Shown here one piece after another: positions 23,949 through 34,870 of a DNA stretch of 64,000 nucleotides. Position 1 is the first letter of the stretch, and every line of letters starts with the position of its first letter. The notes under the pieces were generated by a model. The model had not been told where the DNA came from. It searched no databases and was given only the letters and a program-made list of their open reading frames with translations. Source of the stretch: Panulirus ornatus (taxonomy: Eukaryota; Arthropoda; Malacostraca; Decapoda; Palinuridae); the NCBI RefSeq assembly GCF_036320965.1, contig NC_092225.1:31245443-31309442 (forward strand), in the 5' to 3' direction. Both the position numbers and the translations under genes were made by a program.

Positions 23949-26270
23949 GTACCATCCCTACACTGCGCTCCATTACATCACTGTACCATCCCTACACTGG
24001 ACTACCATCACTACGACTGTACCATCCCTACACTGCGCTACCATCACTACGACTGTACCATCCCTACACTGGACTACCATCACTACGACTGTACCATCCC
24101 TACACTGCGCTACCATCACTACCACTTTACCATCCCTACACTGCGCTACCATCACTTCCATTGTACCATCCCTACACTGGCCTACCATCACTACCATTTT
24201 AAACCACCCCTAACTGGCCTACCACCCACTTCCATTGTACCATCCCTACATGGCCTACCATCACTACCACTATACCTCCCTACATTGGCCTACCATCATT
24301 ACCACTGTACCATCCTACATGGCCTACCACCCACTGCCACTGTACCATCCCTACACTGGCCTACCATCACTGCCACTGTACCATCCCTACACTGGCCTAC
24401 CATCATTCCCACTGTACCACCCCTACACTGGCCTACCTCACTGCACTGTCCCACTGGCCTACCATCACTACCACTATACCATCCCTACATTGGCCTACCA
24501 TCATTACCACTGTACCATCCTACACTGGCCTACCATCATACCACTTACCACCCCTAAAATTGGCCTACCTCACTCCCACTATACCTTCCCTACATTGGCC
24601 TACCTTTCCATTTACCACTGTACCATCCCTACACTGGCCTACCATCACTGCCACTGTACCATCCCTACACTGGCCTCCCATCATACCACTGTACCATCCC
24701 TACATTGGCCTCCCAAATCATTCCCACTGTACCATCCCTAAAACTGGCCTACCATCACTGCCACTGTACCATCCCTACACTGGCCACCATTCATTTGCCA
24801 CTGTACCATCCTACACTGGCCTACCATCATTACCACGGTACCATCCCTACATTTGGCCTACCATCACTGCCACTGTACCACTGGCCTACCATCACTACCA
24901 CTATACCATCCCTACATTGGCCTACCATCATTACCACTGTACCATCCCTACACTGGCCTACCATCACTACCACTATACCATCCCTACATTGGCCTACCTT
25001 TCATTACCACTGTACCATCCCACATGGCCTACCATCACTACCACTATACCATCCCTACATTGGCCTACCATCACTACCACTATACCATCCCTACATTGGC
25101 CTACCATCACTACCACTATACCATCCCTACATTGGCCTACCATCATTACCACTGTACCATCCCTACACTGGCCTACCATCACTGCCACTGTACCATCCCT
25201 ACACTGGCCTACCATCACTACCACTGTACCATCCCTACATTGGCCTACCATCATTACCACTGTACCATCCCTACACTGGACTACCATCACTGCCACTGTA
25301 CCATCCCTACATTGGCCTACCATCATTACCACTGTACCATCCCTACATTGGCCTACCATCATTACCACTGTACCATCCCTACACTGGCCTACCATCACTG
25401 CCACTGTACCATCCCTACACTGGCCTACCATCACTACCACTGTACCATCCCTACATTGGCCTACCATCATTACCACTGTACCATCCCTACACTGGCCTAC
25501 CATCACTGCCACTGTACCATCCCTACACTGGCCTACCATCACTACCACTGTACCATCCCTACATTGGCCTACCATCATTACCACTGTACCATCCCTACAC
25601 TGGCCTACCATCATTACCACTGTACCATCCCTACACTGGCCTACCATCACTACCACTGTACCATCCCTACATTGGCCTACCATCATTACCACTGTACCAT
25701 CCCTACACTGGCCTACCATCAGTACCACTGTACCATCCCTACATTGGCCTACCATCATTACCACTGTACCATCCCTACACTGGACTACCATCACTACGAC
25801 TGTACCATCCCTACACTGCGCTACCATCACTGCCACTGTACCATCCCTACATTGGCCTACCATCACTACCACTGTACCATCCCTACACTGGCCTACCATC
25901 AGTACCACTGTACCATCCCTACATTGGCCTACCATCATTACCACTGTACCATCCCTACACTGGCCTACCATCATTACCACTGTACCATCCCTACACTGGC
26001 CTACCATCACTACCACTGTACCATCCCTACATTGGCCTACCATCACTACCACTGTACCATCCCTACATTGGCCTACCATCATTACCACTGTACCATCCCT
26101 ACACTGGCCTACCATCACTACCACTGTACCATCCCTACATTGGCCTACCATCATTACCACTGTACCATCCCTACACTGGCCTACCATCACTACCACTGTA
26201 CCATCCCTACATTGGCCTACCATCATTACCACTGTACCATCCCTACACTGGACTACCATCACTACCACTG
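23949..26270. repeat. 36-bp minisatellite, about 64 units
   Basis: The unit contains 'ctaccatcactaccactg' and 'taccatccctacattggc'. Variant sites alternate (cattgg/cactgg; atcatt/atcact; accactg/gccactg). From 25141 the units form larger repeats of 72 and 108 bp. Between about 24190 and 25030 many units carry one-base gains or losses; after 25030 the period is almost perfect. Because 36 is a multiple of three and the unit has no stops, frames of 605, 553, 472 and, on the other strand, 441 residues are open. These frames overlap on both strands and are not treated as genes. Confidence 0.97.
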
Positions 26271-26279
26271 ACGATCTTA

Positions 26280-26372
26280 CGGTACCACCGTTCCATCTCG
26301 GCCGCATCATCACTACCATCCTTGACTACCGTTCCATCCCGGCCGCATCATCACTACCATCCTTGACTACCA
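26280..26372. repeat. Two-copy 41-bp tandem repeat flanking the minisatellite
   Basis: A 'ccgttccatctcggccgc' block with 'atcatcactaccatccttg' occurs twice in tandem; it appears derived from the neighbouring 36-bp array. Confidence 0.8.
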
Positions 26373-26636
26373 TTTAGAACCATACAGCCCACCGTTCCTT
26401 GTGATGATCATTATGTTACTGCTACTGTTCCTTTCGCCTCCCGTCGCTACTTTCAGTGATGCTTGTGGTGTTTACTCCTGCAGCATCTACTAAGTAGTGA
26501 GGTGGTCTGCCACAACCACAACTCTTAAAACAGTTGTAGTACTCTCAGTACTACTTTACATTTACCATTTCTACAAACATTACTATCACTACTACTTGTT
26601 CTGCTGGTAATGGTTCTACCACCACCGTACTACTAC

Positions 26637-26681
26637 TATTATTGCTACTACTACTACTACTACTACTACTAATGTTACTAT

Positions 26682-26754
<73 letters not shown>

Positions 26755-26886
26755 TCTGTAACTACTACTATCACCACAACCACAGCTACCATTACTATTC
26801 TACTACTACTATAACAGCTAGTGTTACCGAATTTCTACTACATTAACTATTGGTACAACAACAAGAGCATATACTTCTACTAACTA

Positions 26887-26933
<47 letters not shown>

Positions 26934-26935
26934 TT
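26637..26935. repeat. (CTA)n trinucleotide tracts
   Basis: Two (CTA)n blocks, about 26637-26745 and 26884-26933, separated by imperfect trinucleotide sequence. Some CTG units lie at the end of the first. Confidence 0.92.
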
Positions 26936-26939
26936 CTTC

Positions 26940-27690
26940 TGTGACTACTATTAAAACCACTTTAGTTCCTCCTGCAACCCTGACCATCCCAGACACGGCT
27001 GACGACGACCGGTGTCATCCATCAGGTAACACAGTGTTGCCCTCGGCCTACTGTACGTTGCTGCTGTGGGATTACTTTGTGTTTCTGTGGGGTTGATTTG
27101 TGTTTTTTTGGGTTTACGGTGTTTTGCTGTGGGGTTGTTCTTTCTTGCTCTAGTGTTGCTTCATGATGATGTGGTAGGTGGTGATATATATGTCGCTCTG
27201 ATAATAGTCTGTGAGTTGCTGTGTTAGTGGTCTGTATGAGGCCTTGGTAGTGGTCTCGACAGTGCTGTGTTAGTGGTCAGTAAGGCGCTATGTTAGCGGT
27301 CAATTTAGTGATGTGTTAGTGGCCTGGATGATGCTGTGTTGGTGGTTATCATATTGCTGTGTTAGTGGTCAGTATGGGGTTGTGTTAGTGGTCTGTTTGG
27401 TACTATGTTAGTGGTCTGTATGAGGCTGTGATGATGGTCTTCAGGGGGTCTGTAACAGTGGTATGTTTGGTACGGCCACACCCACGGCGCCCCTTCAGCA
27501 CAACCGTCACTTACTCCCGGACTGAGGCACGAGCCACACACCTCCCTCATACAGGGGCTCCACATTGTCCCGGCAGCCCCGCACCTCTGCTGGGCTCCTG
27601 CTTCACCTCATGCATCTCCACCAGCACCGTGGGACTCCTGCCAAGCCTTTTTTTGTTACATTTCAGCGTAACTCAGTTGATCGCTCCAAC
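26940..27690. other. Intergenic, with a degenerate 'tgttagtggtc' repeat
   Basis: From about 27200 to 27440 'gctgtgttagtggtc' recurs about ten times at irregular 20-30 bp spacing. The rest is unique and moderately GC-rich. Confidence 0.6.
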
Positions 27691-27699
27691 CTGTCACAG

Positions 27700-28330
27700 T
27701 CTTGCACCTTCGGGAGAGATATGCTCTGGCCTCATCACCTGCCTCCCCTTCTCTGTCTTACATAATAGAATATTGTGTCCATATCTCTCTTCCAGTTCCA
27801 TCACCACGCATAACTGAACCACAACACTCCCCAAAATTGAACACCGCTGAACATACTTTAGTTTTGGCTTTATATGCAGTGTGAACAGCTTCCTGAATAT
27901 TTCGTTATTCATGGATTTGAACACTAATGTTTGCCAACGTACAGTTTGCCTCTCAGTGGGGCTCTGCTGACAGGTAAGGGGCGATGCCATAATCCAGTTT
28001 TCTCTCACACACAGGTTTCCTGCAGCTTATTTCCTGCTGGATGATATTCGTATCAACTCCTTCTTTCACTCTGTCCCTGTCTTATTACTTTGCAGTTACT
28101 CGGGTTGAACTGTTTAGTCTGTCTTGGTCCCCTTGTAGATTGATGCAATCTTCTTCGCTTTTCACTTCCCTCATGACCTTTGAATCATCTGCAAATATAT
28201 TCAGGTAGGACTCCACACCTGGTTAGTCTTGTACGTAAATCAATAAGAGTGATGGTCTAGGAACAGAAGACTTTTGTCCCTCACTCGTAACTTCAATCTA
28301 TTTCGAGAAGGCGTCCCCTGATATCCGTCC
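27700..28330 (-). pseudogene. CR1-like LINE reverse transcriptase fragment with intact FADD
   Basis: On the minus strand the frame reads VTSEGQKSSVPRPSLLLIY (from 'VTSGVPQGSVLGPLLFLIY'), then ESYLNIFADDSKVMREV and KSEEDCINLQGDQDRL. The two catalytic aspartates of FADD are intact. A later piece reads FKSMNNEIFRKLFTLHIKP and KLKYVQ, then a decayed 'ELEKVQRRATK' block (MELEERYGHN). There is one stop after IYVQD and at least one frameshift, so it is dead but less decayed at the active site than the other copies here. Confidence 0.85.
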
Positions 28331-29060
28331 TTTGTTACGTTCCTGTGACGTAATGACTCCGTCGGTGTCTTCCCTTGATTCCTACCTGATGATCCAGCTT
28401 CTTAATTAGCCTCACATGAATGTTACACCCATGTTACCCCCGTCTCTCAACGCTGTATGTATATATGTATGTACAATGTCTATATTTTTTTTAGTGGACA
28501 AACACTAAAGGTGGAGAGATTGTATAATTGTGGACTGAAAGCCAGTAGCCCACGTGTGAGTGAGGCAGAAAGAAAAAAGTAGCCACCTGGGACAAAGAAA
28601 AAAGTTGACAGCTACTTTGAAGTGTTGGCTCACTGCGCAGGCGTCGCGAACCCTCCCAATACCCAGGCGAGAGAGAGACGACACTTGTGAAGCAGGGAGA
28701 CTGTCAGCATCACTTGACCCTGTGCCTACGCTGCGGAGGAACAAGTGTGGGCAGCAGTTCCTCACCGTGAAGTGTGTTACATATGGCCTCTCGTGGTCGC
28801 CCGCCGGGTGGAGCAGCCGGGCTCCTCATGCGAGGTCTGGGCTCCCAAGAGCACTCCACTCCTCTAGTATATCCCGGCTGGAGGGGTGTCGGCCCCACTC
28901 TGGTGCTGCCGGGGTTATGAATAATGGAGGCAGACTAATGTGCTTCATTAACAGTGGCATTAATCTCTCGCCTGATAAGGCTGTTTGTCAAATGGCAACA
29001 CGGTTGCCATTTTTATTCGTTGTGTTGAATGTTGACCTGAAACTTTATGATGTGAATTTT

Positions 29061-29062
<2 letters not shown>
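28331..29062. other. Intergenic, GC-rich around 28620-28920
   Basis: Unique sequence. The 28.6-28.9 kb part is richer in GC and CpG than its surroundings and holds a 45-codon ATG frame at 28783-28920. I saw no supported exon. Confidence 0.45.
28783..28920 (+). other. Short Gly/Pro-rich open frame in a CpG-rich stretch (weak)
   Basis: 45 codons beginning MASRGRPPGGAAGLLMRG and ending at TGA. CpG richness and the run of Gly/Pro/Arg codons recall a first coding exon, but no family or splice partner is recognised. Confidence 0.15.

Positions 29063-29148
<86 letters not shown>
29063..29148. repeat. (TA)n microsatellite abutting a LINE
   Basis: 43 units. The next base begins a CR1-like fragment. 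Confidence 0.98.
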
Positions 29149-29151
<3 letters not shown>

Positions 29152-29902
29152 CTGAATAGCAGTTGGGAGTGAAAGATGTCATCAGGAAACAGTTATCAGT
29201 TAAGGAGCAGCAGATCAGAAGGGCTTCCGAGGGAAGAGTTGTTAAGGCTGATGTAAAGACACGTGAGAAACTGAAGGACAAGTTCTGAAGTGCTATCACG
29301 GTGGAAGGCACTGTAGTCCCACCACCAGTGGGAAGGAACGGGGAGGAGGTCTTTGTCTTCATTGAGATATTGAGAAAAGACACTTAATGCTAATGGGACT
29401 TGACCTGTACAAGCCTCATGGTCCTGATGATACGTCACCATATGTGCTGAAGATGTGTGCAGATTCACCTGGTAAATCTCGTGAAATGTTGCTCAAGATG
29501 TCGCTGGAGAAAGGCGAAGTGCCACGGCTGTGGATGAGGGCGAACGTCATACCTGTCTTTTAGAAAGGACACCGGAAAGAAGCGTCAAATTGTGGGCCAG
29601 TCCCCCCGACGAATGTGGTCTGTGAGGAAAATGCAATCATAAAACAAATGGATGACTTCCTGTATAGAAGACATGACATGAGAGACGACACGGTTTTGGG
29701 GAAAGCAGGTCATGTGTAACGATCCTCTTAGACATCTGTGAGTGGCCTGGCCTCTGACTTAGAAATGACAGAAGGCTGGATGGAGTGTCTGTATCTGGTG
29801 GAATGCAACGAAAGCATTTGACACTGTACTGCATGTGAGGCTGATAAAGAATTTGTATCACCAAGCAGGTATAAGGGGGATCCTCTTTCAGTATATCAAC
29901 TG
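29149..29902 (+). pseudogene. CR1-like LINE, 5' half of reverse transcriptase, decayed
   Basis: With frameshifts it reads 'GPDDTSPYVLKMCADS' (family: 'GPDxIxPxVLKxxA'), LEKGEVPRLWMRANVIPVF then a stop, 'NCGPVPPTNVVCEENAIIKQ' (family 'NYRPVSLTSVVCK'), and ATKAFDTVLHVRLIKNLY followed by AGIRGILFQYIN (family '.D..KAFDTVPH.RL'). It ends there, before the FADD region, and is followed by a different dispersed repeat. Internal stops make it non-functional. The complementary 3' half of a very similar element is at 45700-46560. Confidence 0.88.
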
Positions 29903-29920
29903 ACTGTTATATTATTCTCT

Positions 29921-30002
29921 TGTGTCTCCCCTGATGATGTAATTATTACACGAAAGTGCACTTGGGAACTTTTCGTGTTTCATTTTCCCCTTGGACTCAT
30001 AG

Positions 30003-30004
<2 letters not shown>
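29921..30004 (+). repeat. Dispersed repeat ending in (TA)n, copy A
   Basis: Carries 'ctcccctgatgatgt' and 'cacgaaagtgcacttg', then 'cgtgtttcattt'. The same sequence recurs at 53376-53445 (copy B). Both copies lead into a (TA)n tract within 40-80 bases. I recall this as a common decapod repeat end; the class is unknown to me. Confidence 0.8.

Positions 30005-30087
<83 letters not shown>
30005..30087. repeat. (TA)n tract between two mobile-element ends
   Basis: 41 units, bounded on the left by dispersed repeat copy A and on the right by the RTE-like LINE 3' end. Confidence 0.98.
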
Positions 30088-30089
<2 letters not shown>

Positions 30090-30090
30090 T

Positions 30091-30335
30091 GGAGGGTTTG
30101 GGCCTGAACATCTGGAAGGGGAGGAGGTTGCGAGGCACGCACGGGAGAGAGCGAATTGGAGCGGTGTGGTATACATGGGACGACATGTCAGTGGCCTGAG
30201 CCAGAGCTTATGAAGCAGTTGCGGCAAACCATGGAAAGGTCTTTGGGTTCTGCTTTTGGATAAGGAGCTGTGGTATTGGTGCATCACACAAGACAACTTG
30301 GGAATGGATGTGATCGAATGAGGCCTGTTCTCCGC
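30091..30335 (+). mobile_element. RTE-like LINE 3' end
   Basis: Begins at 'gggcctgaacatctgg', continues through 'gcgaattggagcggtgtgg', 'gtcagtggcctgagccag' and 'aaaccatggaaagg', then 'ggagctgtggtattggtgc'. These follow the same order as the ends of the copies at 2890 and 19690, and the non-coding tail I recall for this decapod LINE. Confidence 0.7.
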
Positions 30336-30407
30336 CAGTTCGTGGCGTGATATCCTGATTAATGATGCGCTTATTATTACTCATTTCTTGATCCAGGGAG
30401 AGAAATA

Positions 30408-30555
30408 CCTTTGTGCTCCAGCCAGGGTCGTGCGGTAACGATCCAGGGTCGCCCCGTCGTGCTCCAGGGTCGTACCGTCGTGCTCAAGGGTCGTACCGTC
30501 GTGCTCCAGGGTCGTACCGTCGTGCTCAAGGGTCGTACCGTCGTGCTGTAGATGT
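30408..30555 (+). repeat. 21-bp repeat family, locus 1
   Basis: About six units built on 'ggtcgtaccgtcgtgctc' plus cag or aag. The same unit occurs at 37715-37880, 46965-47140 and, inverted, at 61235-61515. Confidence 0.9.
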
Positions 30556-30780
30556 TAACATTCGTGACCACTTCTCCTACCAGGAAATGTGACTTACTCA
30601 TTTTGTTTTCAAGAGAAAGGGAGTTACTAATAGCTTAGAAGCTCTCCTTCCTCGTATAACATTAGCTGTGTGGTGTAACATAGGATAACATGAGCCATCT
30701 AGTACAACATGAGCAGGTCCGAGAAGCGTTAAAGGACGGCATGGGATGTGCAGGTCTCACAGCGGATGGTCGGGGTGAAG
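30556..30780. other. Short unique spacer
   Basis: No feature recognised. Confidence 0.5.
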
Positions 30781-30794
30781 GAAGGCGTGGAGGG

Positions 30795-30870
30795 ACGGTG
30801 GTGGTGTGTGTGGCGGTGGTGGTGGTGTGGCGTGTGTGTGGCGGTGGTGAAGGTGTGTGATGGTGGTGGT

Positions 30871-30903
<33 letters not shown>

Positions 30904-31015
30904 ATCGGCGGTGGTGGTGGTGTGGCGTGTGTGTGGCGGTGGTGAAGGTGTGTGGTGGTGGTGGTGTGTGTGTGTGTGGATCTGCGGTGGTGGTGGTGTG
31001 TGTGTGCAGCGGTGG
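30795..31015. repeat. GT/GGT-rich repeat, two near-identical blocks
   Basis: A block of 'gtggtggtgtggcgtgtg' and 'gcggtggtgaaggtgtgtg' occurs twice, about 90 bases apart, separated by a (GT)n tract at 30872-30901. The frames across it (Val/Cys or His/Thr rich) are artefacts. Confidence 0.85.
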
Positions 31016-31555
31016 TCATGTCTGATCCTGACGTGTGCCACTTACTGACCCAGCTGACACGTTCTCCTTTGTTGTGGGTAATGAAGGGTGAGGCCCACGA
31101 GTGGCACCCGTGGAGGAGGAGGAGGTCTGGAGGAGGAGGAGGGGGACGTGGCATAGGGGTAGATGGAATAAGAGCTGTGGGAAAGGTGGAAGAGGATGTA
31201 GTACTGACTGCAGGGTTGGGATGGCGGTGGGAGGGTTGGAGTTAATTGTGTGGAGTTACAGCCGGCTGGAGTAAGAACTGTGGTGGAAGAGGAGTGTGGA
31301 GCGAGACTGAGTGGAGGAAAGGTCATGGGATGGAGGAGGATGGCGTAAAGGAGTTCAGATGATGGCATGAGGAGTACAGAAGGTCAGATATACATTATAA
31401 GGAACACGAGAAAGTTCGGGGAGAGTCGGGAGGAGGCGGCCATACAGAGGGGAGTGTAGAGGACAAGATTTACCATCTCGTGTAACAAAGAAGTTGGTAT
31501 CAAGATGGGCGTTGTCGGTATCTCGAGTGAAGCAGATAACGTCATTGATAATATA
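31016..31555. other. Intergenic, G-rich, nothing recognised
   Basis: Contains a purine-rich (GGA)n-like stretch at 31110-31150. No coding motif. Confidence 0.5.
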
Positions 31556-31559
31556 AAGA

Positions 31560-31640
31560 CCCACCCATGGGTCCTCACACCCACCCACGGGCCCTCACGG
31601 CCATCCACGGGCCCTCACGCCCATCCACAGGCCCTCATTC
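31560..31640. repeat. 21-bp tandem repeat, about four units
   Basis: Units of 'cccacccacgggccctcac' with variants. Unrelated in sequence to the 21-bp family at 30408. Confidence 0.8.
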
Positions 31641-31827
31641 TCACCCTGCTAAACTCCCGGGGACGAATGTGGCACAGATATGTCAGTGAGGGAGAGCGTT
31701 ACGTGAGACGTGGCCAGTAATGGACATCATTACCGAGCCTTCGTTGCTACACAGGTCGTCGGTAGATTATGACTCGACATTTGCTTAGGGAAGACCTGGT
31801 CGAATGTGGTCGAGACGAGCATCGTCT

Positions 31828-31962
31828 GCCACCCATACTATCATTTTTTGCCACCCACACTATCATCGTCTGCCACCCACACTGTTATCTTCTGCCACCC
31901 ACACTATCATCGTCTGCCACCCACACTGTTATCTTCTGCCACCCACACTGTCATCGTCTGCT
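31828..31962. repeat. 22-bp tandem repeat, about six units
   Basis: Alternating units 'gccacccacactatcatcgt' and 'gccacccacactgttatct', which makes a 44-bp higher-order repeat. Confidence 0.9.
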
Positions 31963-32780
31963 TAACTGTGAACCCTTAACAACGTATATTGTCAATAATC
32001 TTTCCTAACCCAGAATGTCTGCCTCTCTGCCGTTAGGTTCACTTCACTTCCATGATGGAAGTCAACAGGCTGAGAATGAGAGTAAGAGTCAGAGCTGCAG
32101 CAGACCCCCCCTCAGCCATGGGCCAAGCCAAAAGGGAAAGAAAATCAGATTACAAGTCCTTCACTCCAGGGAGAAGACGTCCAGTGGACATTACAGGCAG
32201 CTGTGCAGCATATCTGTAGCTCGGTGGGGTCTGTTTATATGATTCAGTGTTCAGTAATAATGTCACCCAGGCACTGGAGGATGAAGGATTTAGAACCCAG
32301 TGTCCCCCAGATAGCAACGAAAGAACATCAGATCCCAACAGGACTCTGAGTCTGGAATGCATCAAAAATAGAAAGAATTAAACCTGGGCAAACCCCGTAG
32401 CCTGCTGGCAGGTTATACATATAGCACTAAAAACACGTTTCGAGAAAATCACTCACATCAGAACACCTACGCCATACGCCTGTACACACATCAGTCTTCT
32501 CTTCCATTTCAAACTCTCCCTTCCCGTGTCCCACGTCTTCCTCCTCTCCTGTAACCACTCTATTAAGAATGAAGAAAACAGGAGGCCAGGTGGTCTGGCT
32601 CGGGCGGGGCAGCGGCCTCAGTGGGGCCACCGGTGTTCCTCCCATGGCTTGCTCTCCGGTGTTGGTTCTTGTGTCGTCGCAGCTCCGGAGAGCGGCGAGG
32701 GATTGCCTTTCCTGTCATGCTCCTTCTTCTCTTGACTGCACCTGAGCCAGGAATATTAATAAACATAAGCTTCCCTTAGG

Positions 32781-32812
<32 letters not shown>

Positions 32813-33170
32813 CGGATGGCCATCAGCTGGTCTTAAGAACCAGGTTCCCTGATTATTGAAGATTTTCGTGATTAATTCCACAGCTCGGGACGATGATCCA
32901 TATCAAGAGGAGGGTCACTTTACTCCATGTTTCAAGGTTTCAAGACCAAACCAGACCTTGATACCCGTGGATGTAGAAGGCCCCGGGATGACCGCCTCTG
33001 TATGTGGTTTACAGATTAGTGTCGTTCGGTATTGTGGTCGGGATTACTGCGGGAGATGTGTGGGCCTGGGATTACCACCGTCTGTAGCCTCGTGCTGGAC
33101 ACGCCCGCTCTGTGGAATTACTGCAATGAGACGGTTGGAAGGTCTTGGCTGCACCATACGTGGGCAGCAA
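31963..33170. other. Intergenic, with (GT)n at 32782-32811
   Basis: No supported gene. Frames at 32427-32766 on both strands are open by composition only. Confidence 0.5.
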
Positions 33171-33175
33171 GGCAG

Positions 33176-33500
33176 AACCTGGGGAGCCGTGCTGGGGGAG
33201 GCAGGGGAGCCGTGCTGGGGGAGGCAGGGGAGCCGTGCTGGGGGAGGCAGGGGAGCCGTGCTGGGGGAGGCAGGGGAGCTCTGCTGGGGGAGGCAGGGGA
33301 ACCGTGCTGGGGGGTGGGGGGCATGGGAGCCGTGCTGGGGGAGGCAGGGGAGCCGTGCTGGGGGAGGCAGGGGAGCTCTGCTGGGGGAGGCAGGGGAACC
33401 GTGATGGGGTAAGAAGGGGAGCCGTGCTGGGGGGTGGGGGGCATGGGAGTCGTGCTGGGGAGGCAGGGGAGCCGTGCAGAGGAGATAGGGGAGCCGTGCT
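33176..33500. repeat. 23-bp minisatellite, about 14 units, G-rich
   Basis: Unit 'agccgtgctgggggaggc' followed by agggg; two units carry a longer gggtgggggg insert. The 23-bp period is not a multiple of three, so all frames cycle through a 23-residue repeat. The overlapping frames on both strands are artefacts. Confidence 0.95.
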
Positions 33501-33697
33501 GGGGGAGGGAGGCAAGGCAGGGGACATCCTCCCCGGCTGGCACCATGGACGACCCTTGTGGACAATCCAGTTTTACGCCTCATCAACTCTCGGGTCATTT
33601 GTTCATTTCCAACTACTTAGCTCTTCTTTGTGTGGCCCACCGGAAACCGCTCTTTACGTCATATTATCGCTCTCTACCAACGCTTTTATGGAGTACA

Positions 33698-34050
33698 TGA
33701 TGTATAATGATACGTGCAGGAGGATGTATGATGTTACGTACAGGAGGATGTATGATGATACGTACAGGAGGATGTATGATGATACGTACAGGAGGATGTA
33801 TGATGATACGTACAGGAGGATGTATGATGATACGTACAGGAGGATGTATGATGATACGTACAGGAGGATGTATGATGATACGTACAGGAGGATGTATGAT
33901 GATACGTACAGGAGGATGTATGATGATACGTACAGGAGGATGTATGATGATACGTACAGGAGGATGTATGATGATACGTACAGGAGGATGTATGATGATA
34001 CGTACAGGAGGATGTATGATGATACGTACAGGAGGATGTATGATGATTCC
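33698..34050. repeat. 24-bp minisatellite, about 14 units
   Basis: Unit 'gatacgtacaggaggatgta' plus tgat. It is very homogeneous in the interior and more variable in the first two and last units. Frames of YDDTYRRM or MIRTGGCM repeats follow from the period. Confidence 0.97.
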
Positions 34051-34231
34051 TTCAGAAGGTTATTAAATGATCTTTATTTTGAATTTGATTTACTTGCGTA
34101 GTGATGTTTGTGTGGGTGGTGGCCCAGTTGAGGCCCGGGAGAAAGGCCGAGTTCCGGTAGACTTGAACGCTCGGCCAACACCTCACACATCCACGGACCA
34201 CCGGGGTCTTTGATACTTAATATTGGTCTTT

Positions 34232-34273
<42 letters not shown>

Positions 34274-34422
34274 GGACACTGAAGCAGCCATGACTCGCTT
34301 GTACTTGAGAAATCATGACGTGTAACGGGTTGGGTGACAGTGGAGGCGATATGTCAAGTATGTACCGGATAATTAGCCCCAGACGCCACGCCAGGAGAAC
34401 CCTACTGCCAGCGTTACGTGGA

Positions 34423-34459
<37 letters not shown>

Positions 34460-34566
34460 GTTACTGATCAAACAAAGAATATTAATAGAATTGATGACAA
34501 TACCTCAGTCCCGCCTGCATTTGACGGTTCCTTCTTCCTGCGTTCGCTCGTCTCGCCAACACATAC

Positions 34567-34569
<3 letters not shown>
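34051..34569. other. Intergenic, with (CA)n at 34233-34270 and (GT)n at 34426-34458
   Basis: Apart from the two complementary dinucleotide tracts about 155 bases apart, nothing is recognised. Confidence 0.6.

Positions 34570-34656
<87 letters not shown>
34570..34656. repeat. (CT)n microsatellite
   Basis: About 43 perfect units. Confidence 0.98.
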
Positions 34657-34660
<4 letters not shown>

Positions 34661-34739
34661 CATTTTCTCGTTCTTGCCTATACTCTCATATTTGATTCTT
34701 CCTGACTCATGATATGTCTTTACGACATTAAACTTATGT

Positions 34740-34870
34740 TTCGTCCTTGATTCGCTCTTGCTAGGTTCGTCCTCCATTCTCTAGTTCGTCTTCAAACTCC
34801 TGGTTCGTCCTCCGTCTCTTGGTTCACCCCTCGTTTCTTGGTTCGTTCGCTGTCTCCCGGTTAGTCCTTG
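34740..34870. repeat. Degenerate repeat, about 22-24 bp
   Basis: About five imperfect units around 'ggttcgtcctccgtctct'. Confidence 0.6.

Noticed and set aside
24560..26377. 605-codon open frame and its companions (553, 472 and minus-strand 441 codons)
   Set aside because: They all arise from a 36-bp repeat lacking stops. Being open in several frames and on both strands is the mark of a repeat, not of a coding gene.
30729..31154. His/Thr/Pro-rich minus-strand frame of 141 codons
   Set aside because: It is translated from GT/GGT-rich simple repeats.
33145..34101. 318-codon frame with Gly-rich and YDDTYRRM repeats
   Set aside because: It reads through two unrelated minisatellites; no independent coding signal.
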